Shown here one piece after another: positions 36,051 to 45,479 of a DNA stretch of 64,000 nt. The notes below the pieces were generated by a model. The model worked only from the letters and a program-made list of their open reading frames with translations, made no database searches and had not been told where the DNA came from. This stretch comes from Sebaldella sp. S0638. GTDB taxonomy: Bacteria > Fusobacteriota > Fusobacteriia > Fusobacteriales > Leptotrichiaceae. The stretch's first letter is position 1, and each line of letters starts with the position of its first letter. The stretch lies in contig NZ_JAMZGM010000002.1 in assembly GCF_024158605.1 (NCBI RefSeq), forward strand, positions 62,001-126,000. The letters run 5' to 3'. Position numbers and translations under genes: made by a program.

Positions 36051-36087
36051 TATTTATCTTCATAAATAGTTATTATGAAGATAAATA
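36051..36087. promoter_or_regulatory. 15-bp perfect inverted repeat between selD and ygeX
   Basis: Arms TATTTATCTTCATAA (36051-36065) and TTATGAAGATAAATA (36073-36087) around ATAGTTA. It is the main feature of the 318-bp gap. On the minus strand it is followed by AAAAATTA rather than U's, so an operator or weak selD terminator are both possible. It sits just upstream of the candidate ygeX -35 box. Confidence 0.45.
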
Positions 36088-36213
36088 ATTTTTATATAAT
36101 CTAGTACCTTTTCCTGTCTGCATACAGATACAGAAGTAAGGAGGCACAAGTATTCCGACTTTGTTATGATGTTTATTTTGAATTAGTGTTGGATAAAACT
36201 GTCTGTAACATGG

Positions 36214-37242
36214 TTATCTGAATAAAATTGATTTTTCCTGTTTCTCTATTACAGTTCCTATTATGTGTGACTTGATTTCGAGTTTGTTTAATTCTTCCAG
36301 CATCTTTTCGGCATCTTCACTGCTGCATGATACCAAAAGCCCGCCTGATGTCTGCGGATCAAATACAATATTTCTTAAGTATTCGGGAATATCGGTAAAT
36401 TCATACTTTCCTTCCAGATACTCCATGTTATTGAACATACCGCCGGGAACTAATCCCTGATTCGAATACTCTTCCGCTTCTTTTATAAATGGAATTTTTT
36501 CTTTGTGCAGTTCTATTGTTACACCTGAAGAACTGGCCATCTCATATGAGTGCCCCATAAGTCCGAATCCTGTAACATCTGTACAGGCAGAAATATTATA
36601 TTTTCTTATTATTTCCGAAGAATATTTATTTAAAGTCGTCATTGATTTAATAACAGCTTCTTTAGAATGGTCTGATGCCTTTCCGCCTTTCACTGCAGTG
36701 CTTACTATTCCTACACCGAGCGGTTTTGTCAGTATGAGAACTTCTCCTACTCTGGCACCATAATTTTTTAATACTTTGTCAGGAGAAATTATACCTGTTA
36801 CCGCCATACCGTATTTAGGCTCTTCGTCCTCAATAGTATGGCCTCCTACTATAATTGCACCGGCCTCTTTTGCCTTATCCAGGCCTCCTCTTAAAATCTC
36901 CCCTAATACTGAAAGGTCAATACGATTTGGAAAACAGACTATATTCAGTGCTGTTACAGGATCTCCCCCCATTGCATAAACATCGCTCAAGGCGTTAGTC
37001 GCCGCTATTACACCAAATGTGTAGGGATCGTCAACTATAGGGGTAAAAAAATCTACTGTCTGAATTATTGCCATCTGATCATTTAATTTATACACTCCGG
37101 CATCATCCGAAGTTTCCATTCCTACAATTAAATTCTCATTGTGTACTTTAGGTAATTTTTCCAGCACTTCTGAAAGCTTCTTAGAAGAAAGCTTTGCTCC
37201 GCAGCCACATTTTCTTGCGTATTCCGTTAATTTTATTTCCAA
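36214..37242 (-). CDS. selD: Selenide, water dikinase (selenophosphate synthase)
   Basis: A 342-residue SelD that makes selenophosphate from selenide and ATP. The redox-active site near the N-terminus reads KCGCGAKL, so this is a Cys (residue 14) form and not a selenocysteine enzyme. Further marks are QTVDFFTP near residue 60, GGHTIEDEEPKYG near 154 and the VFDPQTSGG end motif. No selA/selB or tRNA-Sec is visible in the window, so its local role is probably to feed the labile Se cofactor of the xanthine dehydrogenase. Start is TTG with GAGGTGTGAAAA upstream. It is the first gene of the unit that leads into ygeX. Confidence 0.96.
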   Translation of the reverse strand: MEIKLTEYARKCGCGAKLSSKKLSEVLEKLPKVHNENLIVGMETSDDAGVYKLNDQMAIIQTVDFFTPIVDDPYTFGVIAATNALSDVYAMGGDPVTALNIVCFPNRIDLSVLGEILRGGLDKAKEAGAIIVGGHTIEDEEPKYGMAVTGIISPDKVLKNYGARVGEVLILTKPLGVGIVSTAVKGGKASDHSKEAVIKSMTTLNKYSSEIIRKYNISACTDVTGFGLMGHSYEMASSSGVTIELHKEKIPFIKEAEEYSNQGLVPGGMFNNMEYLEGKYEFTDIPEYLRNIVFDPQTSGGLLVSCSSEDAEKMLEELNKLEIKSHIIGTVIEKQEKSILFR

Positions 37243-37363
37243 TTTTCACACCTCATTCTTTAAAGTTAAAATATATTATCTGCTGTACACTGGCAGAAAT
37301 CCATGTTTTTTAGCTCTTTTAAACATAATGCTGTATTTTTTTAATATGAATGATCTTTATTTC

Positions 37364-37391
37364 ATTGTACCCTAATTTTTTTATTTGTCAA
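37364..37391 (-). promoter_or_regulatory. selD promoter
   Basis: Minus-strand TTGACA (plus 37386-37391), a 16-bp spacer and TACAAT (37364-37369). It is a near-consensus sigma-70-type promoter about 120 bp upstream of the selD TTG start. Confidence 0.7.
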
Positions 37392-38020
37392 TATGTTTTT
37401 TGAATTTTTTTTCACTCATTTCACTATTTTTCATTTCATATTACGAAAAAATACTATAAAAGCCTTTATTTTTGGTATTTCTACAAGTGAACTAAAAAAA
37501 ATAATTTTTGTATCCAATGAACTACATTTTATTCATTTTTCAAAATTTTATACAATTATTTGAAAAAATCAGATTTTTTATAAATCCGGTGATATATTGT
37601 TCATTTTTACAATATTGCTGTAATTTTCGGTATCTTATACCAATTTACTGCTGAAAGAAAGCAAAATCCTGTATTTCCAGTAATTCTTCAAAATAAAAAA
37701 CTACTGTTGTTTAGCGCTGTAATTTATATAAAATCCTCCTTTCCTTATTCACTTCTTTCCCTTTAAATATAGCACGTATCTGCTCTTTAGTCAATTTACA
37801 GATTAAACATTGCAGTAATTTTTATTTAAAAAAATAAAAATAAATTTAATTTTCAATTTTTAATTTTCTTTGTATTCTCTTTGTTATTGATTCTTTTGCA
37901 GTTTCTTATATTTTTTTATAAAAATACAGAAGATTCTATATACAAATATATCTTTAAATATTAAAAAAAATAATGTATAATAGGTTCAGAGAAAGTGTTT
38001 TTCTTTCCGGAGGTGGGATT
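37392..38020. other. Gene-free AT-rich stretch between selD and a small membrane protein gene
   Basis: About 630 bp of very AT-rich sequence at the divergence point of selD (minus) and the small plus-strand genes. No reading frame with an RBS, tRNA or repeat family is visible. A TATAAT at 37976-37981 with a weak TTTAAA 17 bp before it may drive the following small gene. Confidence 0.5.
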
Positions 38021-38182
38021 ATGTTTGAATTATTAATAATTATTAGCGTTCTTATATGGTTTATTATTTTAATGATCGTAAAATTTCATGTCAGAAATAG
38101 AAATAAACCGACTATGCTGGAATTAGCCCTTATTTTTATGCTTACTATACCGTTAATCGGCTCATTCCTGATACTATGGTAA
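38021..38182 (+). CDS. Small membrane protein, 53 residues
   Basis: ATG preceded by CCGGAGGTGGGATT, an excellent RBS. The frame is open further upstream but has no better start. The product has two hydrophobic helices (about residues 3-21 and 33-52) with a basic connection (HVRNRNKP) between them. The final LIFMLTIPLIGSFLILW has the look of PLDc_N-type membrane hairpins, a weak resemblance only. It is followed by a strong terminator, so it is a monocistronic gene. Function unknown. Confidence 0.65.
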   Translation: MFELLIIISVLIWFIILMIVKFHVRNRNKPTMLELALIFMLTIPLIGSFLILW

Positions 38183-38201
38183 CGTATTGCTATAAATCTG
38201 A

Positions 38202-38275
38202 AGAGACTGTTTAATATAGGATTTTTCGGGATAAATTTATCCGGAAAGTATATTTCAAACAGTCTCTTTTTTTCT
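38202..38275 (+). terminator. Rho-independent terminator with nested stem
   Basis: Arms AGAGACTGTTT (38202-38212) and AAACAGTCTCT (38257-38267), followed by seven T's. An inner stem CGGGATAAA / TTTATCCGG fills part of the loop. It closes the small membrane protein gene. Confidence 0.85.
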
Positions 38276-38311
38276 TACAAAAGTATAGTAAGTTACTTTT
38301 TATCAATAGAT

Positions 38312-38340
38312 TTGCGTATTTCAGAGAAAAGTGCTATTAT
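38312..38340 (+). promoter_or_regulatory. Candidate promoter of the 86-residue protein gene
   Basis: TTGCGT (38312-38317), a 17-bp spacer and TATTAT (38335-38340), with TG one base before the -10 box. It is 65 bp upstream of the next ATG. Confidence 0.55.
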
Positions 38341-38404
38341 ATCATTATAATAAATTTTAATTTTTAAATAATTTTTTACACAAATATCAGGGGAGGTATT
38401 TATT

Positions 38405-38665
38405 ATGAATGAATTTAAGGAAAAAGATTTACTTTTTCATTTTTTGGAAAGCATATATGAAAACAACACTGATAATTCCTCTATTGACAGAATAGAAAAA
38501 AAGCTTTTTGATAAACTTAATGCAGTAAAAAAGACAAAGCAGATAACCAGTCCTGATTTTGAGGTTATTACTGATCTTATTCATGAATTATGCGGTGAAA
38601 TAAAGTATCGTTATTTTATTCACGGCACCCACGCCGGAAATGTTATTGACGAATTCTCCGACTAA
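38405..38665 (+). CDS. Hypothetical protein, 86 residues
   Basis: Starts at an ATG with GGGGAGG upstream and has its own promoter and terminator, so it is very likely a real gene. The product is charged and predicted mainly helical, without signal peptide or membrane segment (LLFHFLESIYENN, IHELCGEIKYRYFIHGTHAG). Its size and two-helix layout recall small DUF6809-type proteins of anaerobes, but I cannot confirm a family. No link to either flanking cluster is evident. Confidence 0.7.
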   Translation: MNEFKEKDLLFHFLESIYENNTDNSSIDRIEKKLFDKLNAVKKTKQITSPDFEVITDLIHELCGEIKYRYFIHGTHAGNVIDEFSD

Positions 38666-38700
38666 ATCATATTACTACCTTCTATTAACATAAATATAAA

Positions 38701-38727
38701 AGAAGTCTTTGTCTGACTTCTTTTTTT
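38701..38727. terminator. Bidirectional terminator
   Basis: Stem AGAAGTC / GACTTCT with a 7-base loop, followed by seven T's on the plus strand and by TTTTATA on the minus strand. It serves both the 86-residue gene and the minus-strand VgrG-type operon that converges on it. Confidence 0.8.
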
Positions 38728-38757
38728 GATATATGATATTTTGAAAGCCGTTTTTTT

Positions 38758-40206
38758 TTAATTATTATGTATTTTCTCCCCTTTTAATCTTATATCTTCT
38801 TTGGATTCAATAACCACTGACTCTTCTTTTCCTTTCAAAACGAGATTTCTACCGTAAAGAAGCAGGTCTTCCAAAGCCTCTATCCCCATGATACCGTCAG
38901 AAACTGCAATATAGCTCTGCGTTCCCCTGTGTATTATTTTATCAGCTTCTTCTATAATATCCGGCGATTCCAGTTTACAGGATTTTCCTGATAATATACT
39001 TATTTCATTTTTATCAATTACCATATTAAAATCCCCTTCATTTATATGAAAGTTTCTTTTGGTATGATCGCTGAATCTTCCGCTTCCTGTATTATTCACA
39101 CTCCAGTTTACACGAACGAATTTCTCTTCTTCATTCGGAAAAAAGACATCTACTATGTCACCGATTTCTGGAGTACAAAAAAGACCAGTGTTAGTGGTAC
39201 TGTAAAAAACACTGTACGGAATGGTAAATCTCTCAAAACCATAGTCTTCATAGCTCTTCCCCAGCTTTGCAAGGCCCTGCGAAAATAATACATGCATAAC
39301 GGCTATATTATCCTTTTCAAAGACTTTTTCCACTTTTCCTTCTATTACACATCCTCTGATATTTATATTTTTTATTCTTTTCAATTTATAATTATCAGGA
39401 ACCAGTTCGTATTCACCAAGAAAAACGGAATGTCTGAGTTCTGTTTTCCCGCTTTTTATTATAAATTCATTCTCGCCTTCCAGGGTTTTTATACTTACAC
39501 TTTCTCCTATATTAAAAACCTGTGTCGAATAAATTTTGTAACTCATCTGTTCATCTTCTCTTATCATCTCATAATCTGTATATTTCATATCTTCGTTTTT
39601 AACAATTGTAGCATTAACAAAACCAAATGTAAGTGTCCCCCCATATGTGGACAGTATGCCCAATCCCAGATGTGAAGCTATCCGCACAAGAAACTCCCAG
39701 TCAGTCTCCCCGAACTGCACTATCAGATTACCTATAGCAGTCTCCGCCTCATCTGCGAATAATATATCTATTTTTTCATTTTTATATTCTTTTCCTATTT
39801 CACTGACAACTTGTCTGAATGTCAATCTGACATCCTGAAAAACTCTGTATTTTTCCTCCCTGTCCATTTTTTCACTTTTCGAATATGCTTCTGCCTCGAA
39901 TCTTCTGCCTTTGCTGCCGTAGTTTATATATCTCGATCTTTTTATAAAGCCGCTGAAAACTATCACTTTCTCTGTTTTTTTATTTTCATTGCTTTTATTC
40001 AGACAGATTTCTATTTTACAGTCTTTTATCTGATTTAGTTCTTTGTACACACTTTCATCTTCTTCTGCTAGTTCTACGCCTAATTTTAGAATTTTATGCT
40101 TATTTATATCGCCGTATATAAAAAAATCCCTGATCATACTGCCCTTCATTTCATTTTCATTCAGTATAACGGTCATATCTCCCTTTTCGTATCTCTCAAA
40201 ATCCAT
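38758..40206 (-). CDS. VgrG/gpD-like spike protein
   Basis: A 482-residue protein with the layout of VgrG or phage gpD/gp27-gp5 spikes. Residues 1 to about 280 look like the hub (SGFIKRSRYINYG, FRQVVSEIGKEY, and FGETDWEFLVRIASHLGLGILS, a typical hub segment). Residues about 280-370 form an OB-fold-like domain (PEIGDIVDVFFPNEEEKFVRVNW). The end is repetitive, with a strand-rich needle-like tail (VIESKEDIRLKGEKI). It is the last gene of an operon that also encodes tube-like and baseplate-like proteins and a large PAAR-bearing effector. I infer a contractile injection or T6SS-like device. RBS GGGGGTTGAG. Confidence 0.78.
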   Translation of the reverse strand: MDFERYEKGDMTVILNENEMKGSMIRDFFIYGDINKHKILKLGVELAEEDESVYKELNQIKDCKIEICLNKSNENKKTEKVIVFSGFIKRSRYINYGSKGRRFEAEAYSKSEKMDREEKYRVFQDVRLTFRQVVSEIGKEYKNEKIDILFADEAETAIGNLIVQFGETDWEFLVRIASHLGLGILSTYGGTLTFGFVNATIVKNEDMKYTDYEMIREDEQMSYKIYSTQVFNIGESVSIKTLEGENEFIIKSGKTELRHSVFLGEYELVPDNYKLKRIKNINIRGCVIEGKVEKVFEKDNIAVMHVLFSQGLAKLGKSYEDYGFERFTIPYSVFYSTTNTGLFCTPEIGDIVDVFFPNEEEKFVRVNWSVNNTGSGRFSDHTKRNFHINEGDFNMVIDKNEISILSGKSCKLESPDIIEEADKIIHRGTQSYIAVSDGIMGIEALEDLLLYGRNLVLKGKEESVVIESKEDIRLKGEKIHNN

Positions 40207-40215
40207 CTCAACCCC

Positions 40216-40818
40216 CTACTCAATTTTTATTTTATCTCCATTGTAATATTTCTGTTTCAGCTCAAGAATAAATTCACCGTTTCCCTTTTCAATATCAAAT
40301 TCCTGCTCAAAATTCCTTACATACATATTTTCAAACAGCAAATCCATTGTTTTATCATTACCCAGATTTATCTCCATTATCACATCTTTATACTCATTGT
40401 CGCTTTTATAATCAAGAGCCCACTTTGTAAGTCCGGTGATATTTCTTTTATTATGTTCATAAAAATTACCCGGGTCAAATTTTTTAATATCCTGAAATAC
40501 ATTATCATTCAAAAGTTTTAACTTCTCCTGATACGGCTTTTTTATTCCGGCTGTACTGCTCTCGGAGTTGTTATTTCTATACTCTTCCAGCACAGAATTT
40601 ATCTCCGTAAAAGAGTCTTCTCCATCTGATTCTTTCAATCCCGAAAGCATTTTACCCCTTATTCTCACCACTACCTCGCTGTCTGTATTTGCAAAGTTCC
40701 TGTACTCAGCTGTTCTTGTTCTGTATTTCACTGAAATTATTTCATCAGAAGTTAGTATCATTCCATCCTGATTATTTTCGTCACTTTTATTATTGAATAT
40801 ACTGATTTTAAAATTCAT
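40216..40818 (-). CDS. Tube-like (Hcp-fold?) protein
   Basis: A 200-residue protein directly upstream of the VgrG-like gene. Its C-terminal third (KDVIMEINLGNDKTMDLLFENMYVRNFEQEF followed by a G-x-F-x-L-x-L-K-Q pattern) resembles tail-tube/Hcp-like proteins found beside VgrG genes in Clostridia, some annotated 'membrane-associated protease 1'. This is from memory of the pattern, not a search. No signal peptide. It could form the inner tube of an injection device. RBS GGGGTG. Confidence 0.55.
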   Translation of the reverse strand: MNFKISIFNNKSDENNQDGMILTSDEIISVKYRTRTAEYRNFANTDSEVVVRIRGKMLSGLKESDGEDSFTEINSVLEEYRNNNSESSTAGIKKPYQEKLKLLNDNVFQDIKKFDPGNFYEHNKRNITGLTKWALDYKSDNEYKDVIMEINLGNDKTMDLLFENMYVRNFEQEFDIEKGNGEFILELKQKYYNGDKIKIE

Positions 40819-40848
40819 TTTTTCACCCCGATATTTTAAAAATTAATA

Positions 40849-41577
40849 TTAATAAACTGCCATACTCCCGATTACCAGCGTTTCTTCCACGCCCAACACC
40901 CCAAAATGATACTCATAAAAATATTTCGGCCTAAGTCCGAGGGGTATGAACAATTCGTTAATAATTCCGGTTACTTTTCTTGTTTTCATATCTTTTTTAT
41001 GCCCCAGATAAATAACTATATTTTTATCTGAATATTTATTATCATACACAATTGATTCAGGAAAAAATTTCTTTATGATTTTTTTCAGGCATCTAATCTG
41101 GTTTCTTCCTTCGTTAAATTCCAAAAATACCTCTGCTATACTGAGTTTTTCTTTCATATTCAAAAATGAAAAGTTATTTTTCACCTTTTCTCCGACAACT
41201 CCATCTTCTATATTTCTCACTATTTCCTTACAATAAAAATCTTTCTTGGTCTGTCCCTCATATAGATCAAAATTCCCTAATAAATGCAAAGTGATATTCA
41301 ACAGGCTTTCTTTAAGATTTTTATCCTCTGCTGCTGTATCCGGATTTAGCAAATAACTGTAAATATCATCAAATCTGAAAAAAGGATTTGTTTCTATCTG
41401 GTATTCCCTGCTGTTTTTTTCAGATATAATGTCATTTATATTTTCCGGATTCAGTTCGAAATAAGGCGATATCATACGACTTTTTACGAATTTTATTTTC
41501 TCATTTTCAATGCCGTTATCATTTACCAGTAAAGACCAGATATACTGAAAACTCTCATTATTAGATTTCCCTTCCAT
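40849..41577 (-). CDS. Baseplate-like protein (TssG-analogue candidate)
   Basis: A 242-residue protein overlapping the upstream gene by 17 bp. Visible segments are ISPYFELNPENIN, NPFFRFDDIYSYLL, YEGQTKKDFYCKEI and the C-terminal FFYEYHFGVLGVEETL-like region. This pattern recurs in genes next to VgrG in Clostridia, some carrying the old label 'iron-dependent peroxidase'. The tight coupling to the next gene and the neighbours suggest a structural baseplate part, comparable to TssG. This is inferred from context. Confidence 0.5.
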   Translation of the reverse strand: MEGKSNNESFQYIWSLLVNDNGIENEKIKFVKSRMISPYFELNPENINDIISEKNSREYQIETNPFFRFDDIYSYLLNPDTAAEDKNLKESLLNITLHLLGNFDLYEGQTKKDFYCKEIVRNIEDGVVGEKVKNNFSFLNMKEKLSIAEVFLEFNEGRNQIRCLKKIIKKFFPESIVYDNKYSDKNIVIYLGHKKDMKTRKVTGIINELFIPLGLRPKYFYEYHFGVLGVEETLVIGSMAVY

Positions 41578-42835
41578 ATTCCACCCCTATACAGTTATAT
41601 TCATGAAATTTCAGCTGAAGTTCTGACATTATAAAGCTCAAAAGATCTTCTGTGAGATAATCCCGTTCTTTTATTTCAAAATATATATAAAGATTTTCCT
41701 TTCTTCCTTTCAGCTTGAACTCATCTGTTAAAAAACTGTTCATATCGTAACATTCCAGTGTGTTTTCAAGTTCTTTATCAGTCATATAATAATCTTTGAA
41801 TATAATTTTATTTTCCAATGCTTTAAAACTTATTATTATCCTCTTTACTTCAGCTTCGCTTCTCATTTTCACATCTGACTCTGCTCTTATTGAATTCAGA
41901 AAATTATAGTCTTTTTCATTATCTAAAAGAGGAAATTCCGCATTTTCAAACCTTTTTTTATTTACATTCTTTTTTATTATCCATGTTTTCCAAATACTGT
42001 TCTCTTTATTATCAGTTATTACATACAGCGTTTCCTGTTCTTTATAACTTAAAAATATGTGATCTTTCGGGTAAATGTACACATCTTTTTCATTATTCAG
42101 CTTTATCATATGCTCATAATGAATTCTGTCTTCTGTGGGTCTCACAAGGTGTGTTCCTATTATGTCTCTTTCTTCTATATTCCATACAAGTATCTGATCA
42201 TCATATACACTGCTGTCCAGTTCCTCAAAGTCCACATATACCTTAAAATCCTCAATTTTTGAAATTTCAGCTTCCATATCAGGATTCTCATCTGTCTGAA
42301 CCACTTTATACATTTTCATTGCATAAGCTGTATTAAATGTTCTCCAATTTATCCCGTTTACATCGAATACTTCGTGAAGTTCATGCATCTTCTTCAAAAA
42401 TCTTTCATCAGGAACCAGTTTCACATTTATATCATAATATTTTTTATTTCCTACAATGTTCGCCTCGAATATTCTGCCTTCCAGTTCCTTTAATTCCGAA
42501 TATGATTTTTTTATAAACACTGTTTTTAATATTCTCTCTTTATCCGTCAGCGGTTCCAGCCTGTTATCAGTTAAAGCTGCTTTGTTCAGTACAGGATACA
42601 GAAAATCTTCATACAGATAGTAATTTTTTTCCGGTATCAAAGCGCTGTATATAGTTGTTTCCTTCTCTTTTACCTCTACTGAATTAAAAATTCTTCTCTC
42701 AAACTCTTTTTTTCTGTCTTCCAGTTCATCGACAACCATCTGAAAAGTAATCAGTGAAGTCTTTCTATACGTTTCTCTTTCTTCTGCATTCATATTTTTC
42801 AGTTCATTATCTATAAGGTTTTGCAAATATCTCAA
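41561..42835 (-). CDS. Baseplate-like protein (TssF-analogue candidate)
   Basis: A 424-residue protein if started at the TTG 42835, whose SD (AGGAGGCGGAAA) is clear. The frame is open to 42862, but that extra part (the RRR run) is the SD itself. The sequence is charged, with a coiled N-terminus and many short beta segments, and no known catalytic motif. Comparable large proteins next to VgrG in Clostridia have the misleading annotation 'normocyte-binding protein'. I infer a baseplate wedge component; homology not proven. Confidence 0.5.
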   Translation of the reverse strand: MRYLQNLIDNELKNMNAEERETYRKTSLITFQMVVDELEDRKKEFERRIFNSVEVKEKETTIYSALIPEKNYYLYEDFLYPVLNKAALTDNRLEPLTDKERILKTVFIKKSYSELKELEGRIFEANIVGNKKYYDINVKLVPDERFLKKMHELHEVFDVNGINWRTFNTAYAMKMYKVVQTDENPDMEAEISKIEDFKVYVDFEELDSSVYDDQILVWNIEERDIIGTHLVRPTEDRIHYEHMIKLNNEKDVYIYPKDHIFLSYKEQETLYVITDNKENSIWKTWIIKKNVNKKRFENAEFPLLDNEKDYNFLNSIRAESDVKMRSEAEVKRIIISFKALENKIIFKDYYMTDKELENTLECYDMNSFLTDEFKLKGRKENLYIYFEIKERDYLTEDLLSFIMSELQLKFHEYNCIGVEYGREI

Positions 42836-42935
42836 TTTCCGCCTCCTTTTCTGCTTTCTCATAACAAATTACCTTTTTAAAAGTTTTGAAATGATTTTGA
42901 GCATGTTTCATAAGTTAATTAAACTAATGACTTTT

Positions 42936-44120
42936 TTAATCTGTTCTTTTGACCTCATATTCTTCATTTTCAAGATTTGGTTTTAACCCGCAGTATTTTC
43001 TGAGCCTGACAATGTTATTGTAAAACTTTACTTTTTCATCATATTTGTCTGTAAAATACTCCCAATACTCTCTGTTGTTGGTATTTCTCGGCACAAAAAA
43101 ACGTATTACTCTCAAAAGAACTCCCTCCAGCGAATATTTTATTTTGTCTTTATTTAAAACTGCAGATTTATCTGTTTTTACCAATAATTCCAAACTTCTG
43201 ACTGCTTTGTAAAACTTTTTTTCTTCAATTAATATTTTTGTTTCATTTATTAATTTTAATAATTTTTCTTCTTTTATTTCGACTTCTTTTTTGAGATTCT
43301 CAAATTTTTGAAACTCTGTATTATCAAGCTCCGAAGACTTTATCTGTGTTTTTTCTTGTATTCTTTTTTGGGCATGTTCTTCTGTTATTGATTCCAGTGT
43401 TGGTTTCTTCTGTAAATTTGAAACATTATTTTCTCTTTCTTGTTTTGAATCATTAATTTTACAGATATTTCCTTCGTTTTCTGTACTTTCTTTGTTTTCT
43501 GCTGATTTTTTTGATAATGTATACTCTCCAGAGCTTTGTATAACTGCTTTCTGTTCTTCAATTTTTTCAGTTAAATTTATGTTTTCATACGGAGCTTCGA
43601 TAACATCAAAGTCATTCAAATCACTATAAAGTTCCTTACTTAATTCTTCGGATTTTTTATGTACATTTTCTGTTTCTGAGTTTGACGTTTCTGAATTCTT
43701 TATATCACCTATATTTTCTGTATCTCCTATATTCACTTCTCCATCTTTTAGTTCTCCTAAAGAAACTGTTTCCCCATAAACATGTACTTTATCTAATAAA
43801 TCAAAAAATTTATTAATTTCAGTATATTTTGTATTTTCATATTCTTCCTGTATTTCCCAAAATTCATCTTTGTACTCTTCTCCATATATTTTTTCTAAAA
43901 ATGAATTTAATATTCTCCCTTTGAACCTATCTCTAATTACTGATGTAAATACTATTTCACCATATAAATCCGATATTTTTATTCCTAAATCCATTCCTTC
44001 AATATTTCTGTTTATTTCATTCAACATTTTTTCTCTATCTTTTTTATTTTGATTCTTCAGATTATTCAAAGTTTCTTTTTGTGTCCTTATGTATTCAATA
44101 AATGCTTTTGCTATTTCCAA
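42936..44120 (-). CDS. Hydrophilic, low-complexity protein of the injection-type operon
   Basis: About 394 residues, without signal peptide or membrane segment. The N-terminal 130 residues are helical. The middle (about 130-260) is Glu/Asn/Ser/Lys-rich low complexity, and the last ~130 residues form a helical domain ending in YCGLKPNLENEEYEV. The start is uncertain: the TTG at 44120 sits only two bases after AGGAGG, so initiation may use another codon. Function unknown; it may be a linker, chaperone or adaptor for the effector. No family recognised. Confidence 0.6.
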   Translation of the reverse strand: MEIAKAFIEYIRTQKETLNNLKNQNKKDREKMLNEINRNIEGMDLGIKISDLYGEIVFTSVIRDRFKGRILNSFLEKIYGEEYKDEFWEIQEEYENTKYTEINKFFDLLDKVHVYGETVSLGELKDGEVNIGDTENIGDIKNSETSNSETENVHKKSEELSKELYSDLNDFDVIEAPYENINLTEKIEEQKAVIQSSGEYTLSKKSAENKESTENEGNICKINDSKQERENNVSNLQKKPTLESITEEHAQKRIQEKTQIKSSELDNTEFQKFENLKKEVEIKEEKLLKLINETKILIEEKKFYKAVRSLELLVKTDKSAVLNKDKIKYSLEGVLLRVIRFFVPRNTNNREYWEYFTDKYDEKVKFYNNIVRLRKYCGLKPNLENEEYEVKRTD

Positions 44121-44238
44121 AACCTCCTTCCCCTAAAAATCTATGTTATTCTTTTTTTCAGATATGTTAATTATTTTTGCTATTTTTCACCTTTAAATAT
44201 TCACTTTCTGAATTTTAATAAACATTATCCAGCGGAAT

Positions 44239-45363
44239 TTAATGATTTTTTATATCCTCGAGTATCCACTTATCCTGTGCTGTTTTCTTGAAGTATACTT
44301 TTTCTTCATACTCTTCTGTTATTTTGGCATTTGCTATGTCAAAATTCATCTTTCCTTCTTCTTTGTATAAAATATGCTTTAATGTGATCAAAAGTCCGTC
44401 TTTTATATCTTCTTTATGTGAAATATAAGTTTTAATTACTAAATCTTTTTTCAGTTCTGGAGAAGTTTTGAATAATTCCCCAAAATCCTCCATGTCCTGC
44501 TGGACATAATATTTTTCATAAGATGAATCAGCATCCCATGCATAAATATCATATAAATAGCCTAAAACAGCCTCGTCACTTTTAGAAAGCAGATATTTAG
44601 GTGATTTGTCCTCTTTTTTTAAGACATATTTTCCTTTTTCAAAAGTATAATATTTTATTATTTTTTCTGAAACAAGAAATTTTTCAGGTGTATGTTCAGT
44701 ATCAACTATATCTTGGATATAATTATTAGTTTCGACTTTCAAATCATAGTTATCTTTCCCTTTTTCTTTATTAAATTCATAATTATCCACTCCAACTTTA
44801 CATAAGAAAGAACAGTAACTATGCTCTGCCACAGAAAAAAGCCGGATCATCTTATTTTTTTCAGGAGTGAATTCAAATACTGTAGAATTAGTATGCTCAC
44901 TATCTTTTGAGAATGTTACGGTTATCTCCATGCCGTCAGTTCCATCACCCACAGAAATAAACTTCATATTCTCGTCACCTGTAAAAATGTCTATTCCTAA
45001 GCTAAAACCTTCAATTTCTCCCTTATTTTTCAAAATGATATTTTTATCTTTTAGTATTTCAAAAACAGCATAATCAAATTCTCCTATATTACCATTATAG
45101 TCAAGGACTTCTCCGTTTTCATCTGCTTCTTTGGATTCCAAAAAGACAAATATTTTGTTTCCGATTACTTTATACCCTGCTATTTGTGTTCTTTGATAGC
45201 TTTTACCTTTACTCTTTCGCAGGACAAATTTTTTTGAGTCAATATCTGTATAAATCTTTTCATTTTTATATATTTTATTTAATATAGTTTGATCATTGAA
45301 TGTAAATGATGAAAATGCGTTTATAAAAAACAGAATACATAAAATGCAAATAACCTTTTTCAT
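44239..45363 (-). CDS. Exported hypothetical protein, immunity candidate
   Basis: A 374-residue protein with an N-terminal signal peptide (MKKVICILCILFFINAFS), so it is probably periplasmic. No known domain is recognised. The chain is rich in charged beta-type segments, and a C-terminal region (about residues 310-370) resembles small NTF2-type folds (FDIANAKITEEYEEKVYFKK). It lies downstream of the large amidase/lysozyme-type effector, together with a second exported protein. Effectors that attack the cell wall need periplasmic immunity proteins, which makes this a candidate. RBS GGGAGGTCATC. Confidence 0.6.
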   Translation of the reverse strand: MKKVICILCILFFINAFSSFTFNDQTILNKIYKNEKIYTDIDSKKFVLRKSKGKSYQRTQIAGYKVIGNKIFVFLESKEADENGEVLDYNGNIGEFDYAVFEILKDKNIILKNKGEIEGFSLGIDIFTGDENMKFISVGDGTDGMEITVTFSKDSEHTNSTVFEFTPEKNKMIRLFSVAEHSYCSFLCKVGVDNYEFNKEKGKDNYDLKVETNNYIQDIVDTEHTPEKFLVSEKIIKYYTFEKGKYVLKKEDKSPKYLLSKSDEAVLGYLYDIYAWDADSSYEKYYVQQDMEDFGELFKTSPELKKDLVIKTYISHKEDIKDGLLITLKHILYKEEGKMNFDIANAKITEEYEEKVYFKKTAQDKWILEDIKNH

Positions 45364-45479
45364 GATGACCTCCCTGTTTTATTAATATCTGATATTTATG
45401 ATTTTCACTTTTTTTAAATTATTCAATGGTATTTCATGGATTTCGCGTCTAAATACATATTCTTTTTATAAAATCTACT

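Noticed and set aside
36214-37242. Possible selenocysteine in SelD
   Set aside because: The active-site codon is Cys (KCGCGAKL) and the frame contains no internal TGA. No SECIS-like need arises.
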